Made by a program: the position numbers and the translations under genes. This document shows, in pieces, positions 1-9,172 of a stretch of DNA of 64,000 nt (position 1 is the first letter of the stretch; the number at the start of each line of letters is the position of its first letter). Source of the DNA: JADCRZ01 sp037718865 (GTDB taxonomy: Bacteria; Bacteroidota; Bacteroidia; Chitinophagales; Chitinophagaceae); assembly GCA_037718865.1 (NCBI GenBank), contig JBBJMP010000008.1:243108-307107 (forward strand). Reading direction: 5' to 3'. The notes under the pieces are model-generated. The model was not told the DNA's origin and made no database searches. It was given only the letters and a program-made list of their open reading frames with translations.

Positions 1-1250
1 CTGCCGGATTGATGGACAATAGAGACAGTGTAAAGGTGATAGAAGCAAGGGCTAGCGTCAGGCCAGTTACTCAAGGACCAAAGCAGCACTGGTTCGGCTA
101 TTATGACAAGTATCAAATCAATGCCTCCGGCCGCTATGCGCTGGGCGGTGAAGTGGAATTTTTCTTTCGTCCGCCAACACCTGGTGATACTTTAAAGATA
201 TGCTTGATAGACCTGCAAAACGGAAACCGTTGGAAACAGGTTGGTACCAGTACCGCCTGGGGATGGCAGCAAGGTTGTATGCTTCAATGGGTACCGGGCT
301 CGGATGATGAGATAGTCTGGAATGACAGGGAAGGTGACCACTTTGTGGCACGCCTGTACAACATCAAATCGGGTAAGATGCGGACGTTGCCAAAGGCTAT
401 CTACACGGTAAGTCCGGATGGTAAATGGGCACTGGGAACAGAGTTCGTCCGCATTCAGAACATGCGCCCGGGGTATGGCTACCCGGGTTTTGCCGATCCT
501 GATGAAAACATCAAAGCACCAAAGGACAAAGGTCTGTATAAAATGGACCTTGCTACCGGTAACGTTACCCTGTTGTTTTCTTATGCAGATCTGGCCAACC
601 TGCCTCATGCAAAAGGAGACCTGAGCCGCTACTGGAACTACTTTAACCACTTACTGGTAAGTCCTGACGGCAACCGTTTTATTTTCTTACACCGCTGGCG
701 GGAAGAAATGGGGCCGCGGGAAAAAAGGGCTACGGGCGGTTTCTTCACCCGGATGGTCACGGCAAGCAAAGAAGGTAAGGATCTGTTTGTTGTGGACCCT
801 TCCGGAAACACGTCTCATTTTATCTGGAAAGATTCCGAACACATTACCGCCTGGACCAAACCCGATGGTTACCCGGCGGGCTTTTATGAATTTGAAGACA
901 AAAAGAACACATTGCTCTCCACAGGAAAGGGAGCCATGACGGAAAACGGACATAATACTTTTGTACCTGGTACGAACAACGAATGGATCCTGAACGATAC
1001 CTATCCTTCTGCAAAAGACCGGAAACAAACGCTGTATTTATATCATACACCCTCTAACACTAAAATCATTCTGGGCAGGTTTACCTCGCCGCCTGAATAC
1101 AAGGGAGAATGGCGTTGCGACCTGCACCCGCGAACCAACCGGCAGGGTACGAAAGTATACTTCGATTCGCCGCACGAGGGCAACGGGAGGCAGATGTATG
1201 AGATTGACATTCGCAGAATCATCCGAAAGAAATCATTTATTTCAAGGTAA
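1..1250 (+). CDS. Beta-propeller protein, 5' end outside window
   Basis: The reading frame is open to the left edge, so the true start probably lies upstream. The first ATG in view is at 12, and no signal peptide follows it. About 410 residues are rich in W, D and G, with SPDGK and SPDGN motifs near residues 135 and 217, typical of TolB/WD40-like propeller blades. The late NEWILNDTYPS and DLHPR stretches with a closing FDSPHEG resemble the propeller of oligogalacturonate-lyase-like (PL22) proteins, but that is a visual likeness only. It ends just before the cyanophycinase-like gene, so the two are probably co-transcribed. The substrate and exact role are unknown. Confidence 0.6.
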   Translation, partial: AGLMDNRDSVKVIEARASVRPVTQGPKQHWFGYYDKYQINASGRYALGGEVEFFFRPPTPGDTLKICLIDLQNGNRWKQVGTSTAWGWQQGCMLQWVPGSDDEIVWNDREGDHFVARLYNIKSGKMRTLPKAIYTVSPDGKWALGTEFVRIQNMRPGYGYPGFADPDENIKAPKDKGLYKMDLATGNVTLLFSYADLANLPHAKGDLSRYWNYFNHLLVSPDGNRFIFLHRWREEMGPREKRATGGFFTRMVTASKEGKDLFVVDPSGNTSHFIWKDSEHITAWTKPDGYPAGFYEFEDKKNTLLSTGKGAMTENGHNTFVPGTNNEWILNDTYPSAKDRKQTLYLYHTPSNTKIILGRFTSPPEYKGEWRCDLHPRTNRQGTKVYFDSPHEGNGRQMYEIDIRRIIRKKSFISR

Positions 1251-1278
1251 ATAAACGATGTTAAGAATCATCCTCTTT

Positions 1279-2364
1279 ATGAAGAAATATATTCACTTGA
1301 ATAGACACAGCCTGCTGGCTTTTGCGACCGCTATTACTTTGATCACCAACTATGCGTATTGCCAAACGGTAATTACCCAGAAAGAACCTGCTCAAAATAA
1401 GGTATATGCCGGCCGTGCTGCATCGCTGGGTATAATAGGCGACACAACAGACGTACACCGTCCAGTGAAGGCAGGACTGGTATTAATGGGTGGAGGCAGG
1501 GATGTGGATGCCGCTTTCAAATGGATGATCGACAGGTGCGGTGGAGGTAATGTTGTTATCATAAGGGCTTCAGGTACGAATGCGTATAACAGCTATGTGT
1601 ATGGCCTTGGGAAAATAAGTTCGGTTGAAACCTTGAAAATAGACACCCGCGAGATTGCTGAAAATGATGATGTCGTACGGATCATCCGCAATGCCGAAAT
1701 GCTGTTTATCGCCGGCGGAGATCAATCCGTTTATATGCAGCAATGGAAGGGCACAAAAACGGCCGATGTCGTAAATTATCTGATTAATAAAAAGAAGGTG
1801 CCCGTTGGAGGAACCAGCGCCGGCTGCGCCATTCTGGGACAGTTTTATTATACCGGCGAACACGGAAGTGCCATATCTGCGAAGGTGCTTCAAAATCCTT
1901 ATGATTCATCAGTAACCATATACAAGAACGATTTCATTCAGGCTGCTTTGTTAAAAAACGTACTAACCGATCAGCATTATATTACCCGCAGCAGGCAAGG
2001 ACGACACGTTACTTTTATGAGCCGGCTCATCACCGACTGGAATGTTTTTCCGAAAGGAATAGCGGCAGATGAAAGAACAGCGGTATGTATCAATGAGAAG
2101 GGAATAGCGGAAGTCTTCGGTAGCAGTAAGGCCTACTTTATCCGGTCATACAGGCATAAGCTGCCCGAAGCTTGTGAACCTGACAAGCCGTTGAGGTGGT
2201 TCGCTGACACGAAGGCATTGAAGGTATATGAAATTGAAGGCACAGTGGAAGGGAATGGAAGGTTCAATGTTGTTAATTTTAAATCCGCAAAAGCCAAGGG
2301 CGGGATATGGTATTGGTGGTGGGTGGAAAAGGGCGAATTAAAACATGCAAAGATACCTATCTAA
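1279..2364 (+). CDS. Secreted cyanophycinase-like peptidase (family S51)
   Basis: The protein is built like family S51 peptidases (cyanophycinase/dipeptidase E): a flavodoxin-like core opening with LVLMGGGRDVD, a middle LFIAGGDQS, and the nucleophile elbow GGTSAGC, placing the catalytic serine at residue 180. S51 enzymes cleave Asp-linked or isoaspartyl-type bonds. An in-frame ATG also exists at 1258, but the ATG at 1279 gives a clean signal peptide (MKKYIHLNRHS, then a hydrophobic stretch ending in YAYCQ), so 1279 is preferred and export is expected. The C-terminal ~70 residues are extra relative to the core fold. It follows the propeller gene closely and is likely in the same transcript. 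The specific substrate cannot be read from sequence. Confidence 0.8.
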   Translation: MKKYIHLNRHSLLAFATAITLITNYAYCQTVITQKEPAQNKVYAGRAASLGIIGDTTDVHRPVKAGLVLMGGGRDVDAAFKWMIDRCGGGNVVIIRASGTNAYNSYVYGLGKISSVETLKIDTREIAENDDVVRIIRNAEMLFIAGGDQSVYMQQWKGTKTADVVNYLINKKKVPVGGTSAGCAILGQFYYTGEHGSAISAKVLQNPYDSSVTIYKNDFIQAALLKNVLTDQHYITRSRQGRHVTFMSRLITDWNVFPKGIAADERTAVCINEKGIAEVFGSSKAYFIRSYRHKLPEACEPDKPLRWFADTKALKVYEIEGTVEGNGRFNVVNFKSAKAKGGIWYWWWVEKGELKHAKIPI

Positions 2365-2405
2365 AACAGCCACGTGTGCCTCAATCATTTTACTGATTAC
2401 TCCTG

Positions 2406-3638
2406 TTATAAATAATCCAACCACCACTTGTGATGCGTGGATTTATATTCGTTATATCTTTTGCACAAAGGGTAGAGCACAATCACGACAAATATCCATA
2501 TCATGTATACGACCGGCAAGGAGAATCCAAAATCCGGTGGACAAAAATAAAATGGCGACTGAGGGTTGATGATATCTGCAGACGTGTATCCACTTGCATA
2601 AAATGCAATTACAACCAGCATATGAATGATATAAATGTGAAGGATGTAGTAGAACAACGGAACACGTCCATAAATTCTCATAAGTCTTGTAAACCGGTTA
2701 CCAAAATTTTCCAATAAGCTCAGCACGATAAGTGCAGGGCCGAGCGTTATGCACAAGTATAACAGGGACGGCGGATATTTATTTACATTTAAAAAAGAGA
2801 GAAAAGTATACATCCATCCCCTTGGATGGATTTTCCATGCGACCCGATCGCCATACACATTTGTAAATCTAAGTAATAAAAAAATCAGGATCAATCCGGA
2901 GCCAATCGCTACCAGTAATTTTTTCCTTCGGCCAGCACTAAAGTCAGGACCATATACCTTACCAAAACCGTAACCGAGTAACATAACGCCGGTCCAGGGA
3001 AGAAATGCGTATATGATCATTAAGGAATGTCCTTGCACAATATCATAAACAGTGAATTGAGCAAAATATGAAAGATTGCTTAGGAATCCCGTCTGGATAC
3101 TCCTTTCTACAACTGGGTAATCAAGAACATTATGTCCAAAAACTATAATAAACCCAAGGCATAATATGAGGTTTGCCGGAAGGTATACAAGTAATCCAAG
3201 AACGAACATGCTTATGCCAAAGGCCCAAATCACCTGGAGGAAGAACAGATGATACAATGGATCAAAGCTCCAGCCGAACGTAATAACAACCACTTCAATA
3301 AACACTAACCACAAACCCCTTTGGATAAGAAACCTACTCAACTCTCCTTTGCTTTTACTCCGGCTCATGAGCCATGCGGAAGTCCCGGACAGGAAAACAA
3401 ACACGGGTGCACAGAAATGAGTAATCCACCTTGTAAAAAATAAAGCAGGCGTAGTTGTATTAATATTGGTGGGATCGGTGACTACCGTGGCCGCATTAGT
3501 AGCATCAACATTGTAAAAGAAATCTCTCACGTGATCTAATGCCATGATCACCATGACAATCCCCCTTAATACGTCAAGGGATTGTATGCGTTTTTTACTG
3601 GCTACTGACAATGCGTTGTTGGTGCTCAATTCACCCAT
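2406..3638 (-). CDS. DUF1624-type polytopic membrane acyltransferase-like protein
   Basis: The N-terminus carries RIQSLDVLRGIVMVIMALDHVRDFF, the signature of the DUF1624 / heparan-alpha-glucosaminide N-acetyltransferase-like family. About ten hydrophobic segments follow through residue 400, ending in a short charged tail. Members are inner-membrane proteins thought to move acyl groups to periplasmic glycans; direct biochemical evidence is sparse. The start at 3638 places the conserved RxxxLDxLRG motif 15-20 residues in, as usual. It is convergent with the upstream cyanophycinase-like gene, with about 40 bp between the stops, and stands alone on its strand. Acceptor and donor substrates are unknown. 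Confidence 0.82.
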   Translation of the reverse strand: MGELSTNNALSVASKKRIQSLDVLRGIVMVIMALDHVRDFFYNVDATNAATVVTDPTNINTTTPALFFTRWITHFCAPVFVFLSGTSAWLMSRSKSKGELSRFLIQRGLWLVFIEVVVITFGWSFDPLYHLFFLQVIWAFGISMFVLGLLVYLPANLILCLGFIIVFGHNVLDYPVVERSIQTGFLSNLSYFAQFTVYDIVQGHSLMIIYAFLPWTGVMLLGYGFGKVYGPDFSAGRRKKLLVAIGSGLILIFLLLRFTNVYGDRVAWKIHPRGWMYTFLSFLNVNKYPPSLLYLCITLGPALIVLSLLENFGNRFTRLMRIYGRVPLFYYILHIYIIHMLVVIAFYASGYTSADIINPQSPFYFCPPDFGFSLPVVYMIWIFVVIVLYPLCKRYNEYKSTHHKWWLDYL

Positions 3639-4008
3639 ATCATTTATTTACCGGTAATAAAATGTACTGCCGTATTTACGTGAACTCTCAGTTAATCCGG
3701 TTATGCGCAGGATCATTCGTATAGCAACCGAAATATCACCGGGGTATTTCCATCTAAAATTTCATATTCTATTAATCAGATGCAAAGTTATGTCAACTGC
3801 AATGCTTTTTCCTAACCGAAAATGGGGAGGTTATGCCGGATCAAAAAGCGGAGTGATTGCGGCCAAGGGCTGTTGTTGAAAAGCTGGTAGCTAAACTGGA
3901 GGTTCCGGTTTTAAGTGAAGCACATAAAGTGCTATATTATATTAAAGATGAGCACAAGGGTTGAAGCATAAATAAAAAGTTCATTTAATCAAGCTATGCT
4001 TTAACCTA
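3639..4008. other. 370-bp gap with a possible 35-codon ORF remnant
   Basis: The left part is the 5' region of the DUF1624 gene. At 3857-3964 (+) a TTG-initiated frame of 35 codons reads like the amphipathic C-terminus of a small protein (AVVEKLVAKLEVPVLSEAHK, then a VLYYIKDEHKG tail). A stop codon precedes it directly, so at most the 3' end of a decayed gene survives. No family could be assigned and no second gene was seen. Confidence 0.25.
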
Positions 4009-5079
4009 TCACAACCATTTTTTGAACCATGCGATGGTCATCTGAAAATGTTGGGGAAGGAATTTATGCGGCTCCCCGGGTGTCACATGGATCTTCAACT
4101 TATTCAGCGCATTCTTTGATCTATACGCAATTATAGCAGATTTAAAGGCAACCTGTGCTCCTGCAAGCGGGCAATTCAAATCCTTTTCATTATTCAGCAA
4201 AAGCAGCGGTCTGGGAGCAAACAGCCTTATCATTGAAGGGCAGTCGAATTGGTCCGTTATGCCCGGCAACAATTTATCCCATAACAATTTCACACTATTT
4301 TTATTTACCAGGCTATCGCCCAGATCTTTTGCAACCTGTTCATGTACTTTCCATATTGTTCTTGCACGGCCTTCCCAGCTATTATTTTCAAGCGACCACT
4401 TAAAGCTTTGTGCTGCAATAACCGGAACAGCAACCTTTATCCTTTTATCCACAGAGGCCGCCATCCATGTTTCAATACCGCCCATGGATATTCCCATCAT
4501 GCCTATACGCTTTGCCTGAACATCGGGCCTTGTGATCAAATAGTCTGTTAACCTCCACAGATCGTATACCGTGTCAAAAAAAAATGGATGTTCCTTGCGT
4601 GTGCTGTCTGTATTTGTCCATGCCTTCGTAATGGCTTCAACATATTGCTGAGCCTTATTCGCTCCTCCTGCTACCTGCTCACCATGATACCTTGCATCAA
4701 TCGCTACACCCATGATGCCGATCCTGGAAAACTGGTCAAGCAGATTAATAATACTTTCATCGTCTTTACTTCCTCCGGTGCCATGAAGGCAAATTACCAC
4801 AGGGAAAGATGTTAAAACGGAATGAACGGGCTTGTAAATAAGTATGGGAAGCTTTTCCGTTTCTTCCGTATAAATAAACCCCTTTTCGATAATTACAGAA
4901 TTTGTTCTAATTGTTTGAAATGAAGGTTTGAAATCAGCAAGAGGTCTTTTTAGCAAAGATGTAAATTCATCAGCCACCCTTTCTACAGGTAGATATCTTT
5001 CAGGTGTTGCATCTTGCTTTGTTTGGGCCAAAGCAAATAGCGGGACGATCAACAGGTAGATAAATGCAATGAATTTCAT
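4009..5079 (-). CDS. Secreted alpha/beta hydrolase (acetyl esterase/dienelactone hydrolase type)
   Basis: An alpha/beta-hydrolase fold is indicated by the oxyanion strand VVICLHGTGG, the nucleophile elbow GISMGG, an acid in the stretch ending LLNNEKDLNCP, and the catalytic histidine in GEPHKF close to the C-terminus. The order and spacing fit the acetyl-xylan-esterase / dienelactone-hydrolase clan. An upstream in-frame ATG at 5103 would add eight residues. The ATG at 5079 gives a textbook signal peptide (MKFIAFIYLLIVPLFALAQ), so it is chosen and the enzyme is expected in the periplasm or outside. It is divergent from the propeller lipoprotein gene. The ester substrate is unknown. Confidence 0.8.
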   Translation of the reverse strand: MKFIAFIYLLIVPLFALAQTKQDATPERYLPVERVADEFTSLLKRPLADFKPSFQTIRTNSVIIEKGFIYTEETEKLPILIYKPVHSVLTSFPVVICLHGTGGSKDDESIINLLDQFSRIGIMGVAIDARYHGEQVAGGANKAQQYVEAITKAWTNTDSTRKEHPFFFDTVYDLWRLTDYLITRPDVQAKRIGMMGISMGGIETWMAASVDKRIKVAVPVIAAQSFKWSLENNSWEGRARTIWKVHEQVAKDLGDSLVNKNSVKLLWDKLLPGITDQFDCPSMIRLFAPRPLLLLNNEKDLNCPLAGAQVAFKSAIIAYRSKNALNKLKIHVTPGEPHKFLPQHFQMTIAWFKKWL

Positions 5080-5221
5080 GTAATCTCTTAATAGGTAGAC
5101 CACTAAATTCGGTAAAAATTATTATACCTTCCGAGATTAAAGAAGACGGATATTGTCGCAGATTTACGAATTACAAAGCATGGCCGGAAACAGGTGCCCT
5201 TTCTGTGTCAAACTATATACA

Positions 5222-6226
5222 ATGAAAAACATAACCACTAAAATCAAGATAGTCGTGAAGTTGTATTCAGTACTGATTATTGCTGTCTTTACATCGGCTA
5301 TGCTTAACGGTTGTACGTCTCAACAAGCTATTGGCACCCGGTCACCTGATAATACGACACGACGGCTCTTATTGCGTGACGAAGGCTTGTCTCAACTGAG
5401 TTATATAGATATTTCCAATCCTAAGTCTAACTGGTTCGTACCAGTGCCTGCAGGCCGTGATATCCAGCTGGTTGGCAATGGGCGGGTTTTGATCGGCACG
5501 GGTAACGGCTATGAAGAACGTGAGATTGCTACAGGGAACAAGGTCTACGAACTTACATCGTTTGCCGGCACAGTCACCGCACGGAGACTCAGAAATGGTA
5601 ACACGTTATTAGCCGGTGTGAACTGGCAGAAAAAACAAGGCATTGTATTGGTTGAAGTAGATAAGACCGGCAGGAGCCTGCGCCTGATTGCTTTCCCTGG
5701 ATTTACCTATGTACGCCTTGTTCGTGAAACCGTATCGGGTACCTTTCTGGTTACAGCCGATGAGATTGTGTTCGAAGGAAATGCAAAGGGAGAGATTGTC
5801 TGGCAAGCTACAGTCACAGGCCTTCCCAAACCGCACGCCTGGCAGGCTTTACGCCTGGGCAATGGACAAACCGTTGTAAGTAGCGGCTATGCAAAAAACT
5901 TCCAGATCTTTACGGTAGATGGTAAACTGGCAGATTCTATAACCGGCCCTGCCAGTGTAAATCCAACTTTTTATGCCGGATTCCAGATCCTTGCTAACGG
6001 CAACTATGTAGTCACTAACTGGCAGGGACATGGCCCTGCTTTTGGAGCGAGCGGCACGCAATTACTGGAGTATACGCCGAAGGGTGAACTCGTATGGTCA
6101 TGGAAGCAGGATCCGGCGAAGTTTTCTTCCCTTCAGGGTGTTATCGTGCTTAACGACCTGGATGTTAGCCGGCTGCACGTAGAAGATGGAAACGGGAGAC
6201 TGGCACCGGTTAAGGGTGTACGGTAG
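5222..6226 (+). CDS. Propeller-type lipoprotein (PQQ/arylsulfotransferase-like)
   Basis: Starting at 5222 the protein has a positively charged N-terminus, a hydrophobic helix and a lipobox-like LNGC, so it should be a lipoprotein. The ORF continues 23 codons upstream, but those residues (including two cysteines) do not look like a secretion signal. The mature part has repeats of the type GNGRVLIGTGNGYEER, RNGNTLLAGV, GNGQTVVSSG and ANGNYVVTNWQG, giving roughly six to seven blades, as in PQQ-like or arylsulfotransferase-like propellers. No catalytic residues stand out, so a binding role is as likely as an enzymatic one. No clear operon partner is present. Confidence 0.65.
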   Translation: MKNITTKIKIVVKLYSVLIIAVFTSAMLNGCTSQQAIGTRSPDNTTRRLLLRDEGLSQLSYIDISNPKSNWFVPVPAGRDIQLVGNGRVLIGTGNGYEEREIATGNKVYELTSFAGTVTARRLRNGNTLLAGVNWQKKQGIVLVEVDKTGRSLRLIAFPGFTYVRLVRETVSGTFLVTADEIVFEGNAKGEIVWQATVTGLPKPHAWQALRLGNGQTVVSSGYAKNFQIFTVDGKLADSITGPASVNPTFYAGFQILANGNYVVTNWQGHGPAFGASGTQLLEYTPKGELVWSWKQDPAKFSSLQGVIVLNDLDVSRLHVEDGNGRLAPVKGVR

Positions 6227-6293
6227 CTGGTTTGCTGCGCATTATGCTCATGCTTTCCTGCGCGTTGATATTCAGGCAAATGATTTTTTTTCT

Positions 6294-7064
6294 CTAATCG
6301 TTTGGATAAAGCATTGCAACTATATATTTATCGCTTTCAGAAAGCTCATAGTTCTCGGCAGTTTCAAGGCCATCAAGAGTAAGAGTGCGTTCAATCGGAT
6401 ATAACATAATTGATTTCGGATCGAAGGGCCGCCACCCTGGAGTAATATTGCTGTATTTGCCAATTATTTGCTCATCAATCGTAGGTTTTGACCAATTGTT
6501 AGGTGGTCCTCCATAACGCTTATAAACAGCAAGCGTATCCCACTTTATATTACTATTAGGATTGTGTGTTTCATGTATCAAACCTAAAACATGGCCAAAT
6601 TCATGCAAAACAGATTTTTTAAACTCTGCTCCGGAATTTACAGGCAGTCTCATGGTTGGTTCATCAGCATGAACTCCTCGTGCCTGTGTACCCATAAAAG
6701 ACCAGGATTGAAATGGATCGTCTTCAAACTTCACCCGTATGTCTGCTTTACCTGAAGTCACAAAGACAAAATGAAGGTTTGCATATTGTAGCCACTCTTT
6801 TGCTATGATTTCGGTTGTCGAATGCAGAATCTTGGTTCCGTTTAAAAATTTTATCGTGATTGTTTGGCCGGGTTGCCACAAGGGAAGCTTGAAGGTACCT
6901 AATGAGACGCTGGTGTAATGGCTAATTTTATCAAATGTCTTTACCGTGTCGCCATTGGTTGAGCTATCTTCATTTTCGCTTACAAAAGATTTATTGTCTT
7001 TAACTAACTGAAACACCAGGAAAATCACTATAATAATTGCCGCAAAGAAGGCAATGGCAATCAC
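6294..7064 (-). CDS. Membrane-anchored astacin-like metzincin protease
   Basis: Residues 1-21 form one strongly hydrophobic helix (MIAIAFFAAIIIVIFLVFQL) with no cleavage site, so the protein is probably anchored with the rest outside the cytoplasm. Residues 154-165 read HEFGHVLGLIHE, the full astacin-type zinc motif HExxHxxGxxHE, and a later SIMLYP is the Met-turn. All metzincin landmarks are therefore present in a 256-residue protein. The start is GTG at 7064, sharing one base with the TAG stop of the TIR-NTPase gene (TAGTG), with AAAGGCAGG as a possible ribosome site just before it. This points to translational coupling and a shared task. The protease may be the effector, or the split-off C-terminal module, of the upstream sensor. 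Confidence 0.85.
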   Translation of the reverse strand: MIAIAFFAAIIIVIFLVFQLVKDNKSFVSENEDSSTNGDTVKTFDKISHYTSVSLGTFKLPLWQPGQTITIKFLNGTKILHSTTEIIAKEWLQYANLHFVFVTSGKADIRVKFEDDPFQSWSFMGTQARGVHADEPTMRLPVNSGAEFKKSVLHEFGHVLGLIHETHNPNSNIKWDTLAVYKRYGGPPNNWSKPTIDEQIIGKYSNITPGWRPFDPKSIMLYPIERTLTLDGLETAENYELSESDKYIVAMLYPND

Positions 7065-8875
7065 TACCTGCCTTTATCTCTGATATTTTTGGTGGCAGCA
7101 AGAGAATATCGAATATAATCTTTCTCTGAAGTGCTTAAATCTGATGGCCGGTCCAGTATCCATTGTTTAGCTTCGGCAAGCAGTTTTCCCTGTAAAAAGG
7201 TATTGCCTTCATAGTTATTCATTTTAGCAATGGCGACCAATGTCCGCAATTGCTCTCTCCAATTAAGAAAGGCCCTGGTATCTTCAATCCAGTTTCGCAA
7301 TCTTTCCCATTCCAGTATTAAAGCCTCATGAACCAGGTCTATAATTTCTTCACCGTTAATGTCGTTTCTTCCTATTACGACCAGATGAGCATCTGCCAGT
7401 TTCCTAATAACAGGGATATCGCCTTCTTCAAACTCACTAAATGAAGTTCGCCGCCTTGTCGGCTGCACATTCACATCTGTAACAGTAAAACCGGGATGTA
7501 TGAGTTGCAAAAAAACCCGCCTGGTAATATCTTGCTCAATAGGTAACAGCTTTGTAAACACTGATTCGGCATGTGCTGCAATAGCACCATCTACCTCTCC
7601 AATCACTTCATAAGCGTTATGTGTCATCAAGCTCCCTTGTCTCAACTTCCACAACTCCATTAACACAAATTCCAGGAGTGGCATACTTCCTGGCTGGCCT
7701 TCAACCTTTTCCAGTATCCTGTTCACCAAACCTGTTTCAAAACTGAGCCCCACTTTATGTGCCGGAGATTCAATAACCTCTTTTAATTCTTCCCTGTTCA
7801 TTTGGCTGATATTTACCACACCATCCTGAAGCCTGTCTGAAAATGGGCGATAAGTAAGAACCTGGTTATAAAAATCACCCCTCAGGGTTAAAACAATAGA
7901 TAACGTTTCCGGGGATACTGCATCCAGCAATTCGTCCAATAATCTTATTCTGGTTGTTTCGTTGATGGCAGGTGCATAAACTTCTTCCCATTGATCCACA
8001 ATCAGCATAAGCTTATTGGTACCAGGCTGCTTCTGCAGGGCTATTTTGATCACATCCCTTAGACTGACCTGCCTGGAACCAAGAGCATCCGCCAATTTTG
8101 TAACCTCTATCAGGCGATCTACTTCTTTCATGTCCGGCTCAATCAACGGAAGCAGGCTTGCCGCCAAATTCTTGAGGGGCTGATCGCCCGGCACCATCGT
8201 TATGATGTCCCATTGCTCGCCATTTTTTCCAAGTCTTAAACGTGGCAAGAGTCCTGCCCGTACAACCGAAGACTTTCCGCTGCCGGATGCACCTATTACT
8301 GCTACCAGTGAGCGCTGACTTACTATGGTTTCCAATTTGCTGATAAACGCATCACGTCCAAAAAAAAAGGGTGCATCTTCCTCTCTAAAAAATTTTAGTC
8401 CTCTATAGGGGCAAATAGAAGCCAGGGCGTCACTGATGTTCCGTTGCAAATCTGCCCCGGCAGGCATCCCGCGAATGGCCAATGCCAACCTGGAAACAGC
8501 ATGATCGTCAGAGACTCCTTGCCTGAAGTCAATCCAGGTATTTAGAGAAAGAAATCCAAGAGGTGGATCAGACGCTGGGAGAAGAACAGGGATTACACGA
8601 AAACCGGGTGTTTTGGTTTGACGATCGAGTGCTAGTTGTTGTTCACGAAGTTGCCAGCTCCCCATTCCATTTGTACCTAATAAAACGGCCACGGCATGAC
8701 ATGAGTTGAGCACTTGTTCCAAATGTTGCGGCCAGGGAGTGCCTGGTACCAGGTACCAGCGGTCAAGAAAAATGGTAATGCCTTTTTCTTTTAATTTAAG
8801 GGCTATTGTATCTACAAGATTTGCATCAGCACTGTTATAACTAAGAAAAACATCATACGTTTTAGAATCACTCAT
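7064..8875 (-). CDS. TIR domain-nSTAND NTPase (candidate conflict/defence sensor)
   Basis: Residues 6-125 are a TIR domain opening with YDVFLSYNSAD. W74 and E78 in GSWQLREQQ sit in the W-x3-E arrangement of the catalytic glutamate in NAD-cleaving TIR domains. A CPYRGLKFFREEDAPFFFGR linker (155-174), typical of nSTAND1 NTPases, leads to the Walker A GASGSGKSS (195-203, Lys201) and Walker B LMLIVDQWEE (Asp294). A helical winged region follows to the LLAEAKQWILDR segment near residue 575. Known relatives usually continue into a membrane helix and WD40 repeats. Here the protein stops, and the helix starts the overlapping protease gene instead. Predicted role: a cytoplasmic switch that oligomerises on a trigger and cleaves NAD or activates its partner. 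Function is inferred from domains. Confidence 0.85.
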   Translation of the reverse strand: MSDSKTYDVFLSYNSADANLVDTIALKLKEKGITIFLDRWYLVPGTPWPQHLEQVLNSCHAVAVLLGTNGMGSWQLREQQLALDRQTKTPGFRVIPVLLPASDPPLGFLSLNTWIDFRQGVSDDHAVSRLALAIRGMPAGADLQRNISDALASICPYRGLKFFREEDAPFFFGRDAFISKLETIVSQRSLVAVIGASGSGKSSVVRAGLLPRLRLGKNGEQWDIITMVPGDQPLKNLAASLLPLIEPDMKEVDRLIEVTKLADALGSRQVSLRDVIKIALQKQPGTNKLMLIVDQWEEVYAPAINETTRIRLLDELLDAVSPETLSIVLTLRGDFYNQVLTYRPFSDRLQDGVVNISQMNREELKEVIESPAHKVGLSFETGLVNRILEKVEGQPGSMPLLEFVLMELWKLRQGSLMTHNAYEVIGEVDGAIAAHAESVFTKLLPIEQDITRRVFLQLIHPGFTVTDVNVQPTRRRTSFSEFEEGDIPVIRKLADAHLVVIGRNDINGEEIIDLVHEALILEWERLRNWIEDTRAFLNWREQLRTLVAIAKMNNYEGNTFLQGKLLAEAKQWILDRPSDLSTSEKDYIRYSLAATKNIRDKGR

Positions 8876-9145
8876 TGCTGATCTTTAGCTTTTTTAGTGC
8901 AACCCAATAGGCTTCAAATTAGTAATTTTTGTTGATACACAGCTGTGCGGTCTAACAAAGAAAGACATCCATTTTAGTATTTATGGCTCCATCCGCAGCA
9001 AACTCATCAGAAGATATGTTTTATAATTATTATCAATACACCAGGGTGATTTTTTACAATAGCCTTTTTATAATTTTAACCGATCCTACCTTAGCATCTG
9101 TGTTTACGCCGATCTCTTCTGTAATCCTGTTCAGGTCATTCAATG
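8876..9145. promoter_or_regulatory. Divergent regulatory gap upstream of the TIR-NTPase gene
   Basis: This AT-rich gap separates the TIR-NTPase unit (-) from the hydrolase pair (+). It contains the perfect 10-bp palindrome CACAGCTGTG at 8938-8947, about 65 bp upstream of the TIR-NTPase start, a possible operator. No convincing small gene was seen; the 67-codon frame at 8983-9186 has no recognisable features. Confidence 0.25.
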
Positions 9146-9153
9146 TATATTTG
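9146..9153 (+). promoter_or_regulatory. -7 box TATATTTG for the SGNH hydrolase gene
   Basis: This is an exact match to the Bacteroidota -7 consensus TAnnTTTG, 20 bp before the ATG at 9173. No TTTG -33 partner at the usual spacing is visible, so the call rests on the -7 alone. It would give a very short leader. Confidence 0.35.
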
Positions 9154-9172
9154 AAGAAAATGAACCGTATCT

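Noticed and set aside
2345..2569. 74-codon ORF after the cyanophycinase-like gene
   Set aside because: It overlaps the DUF1624 gene on the other strand and has no features.
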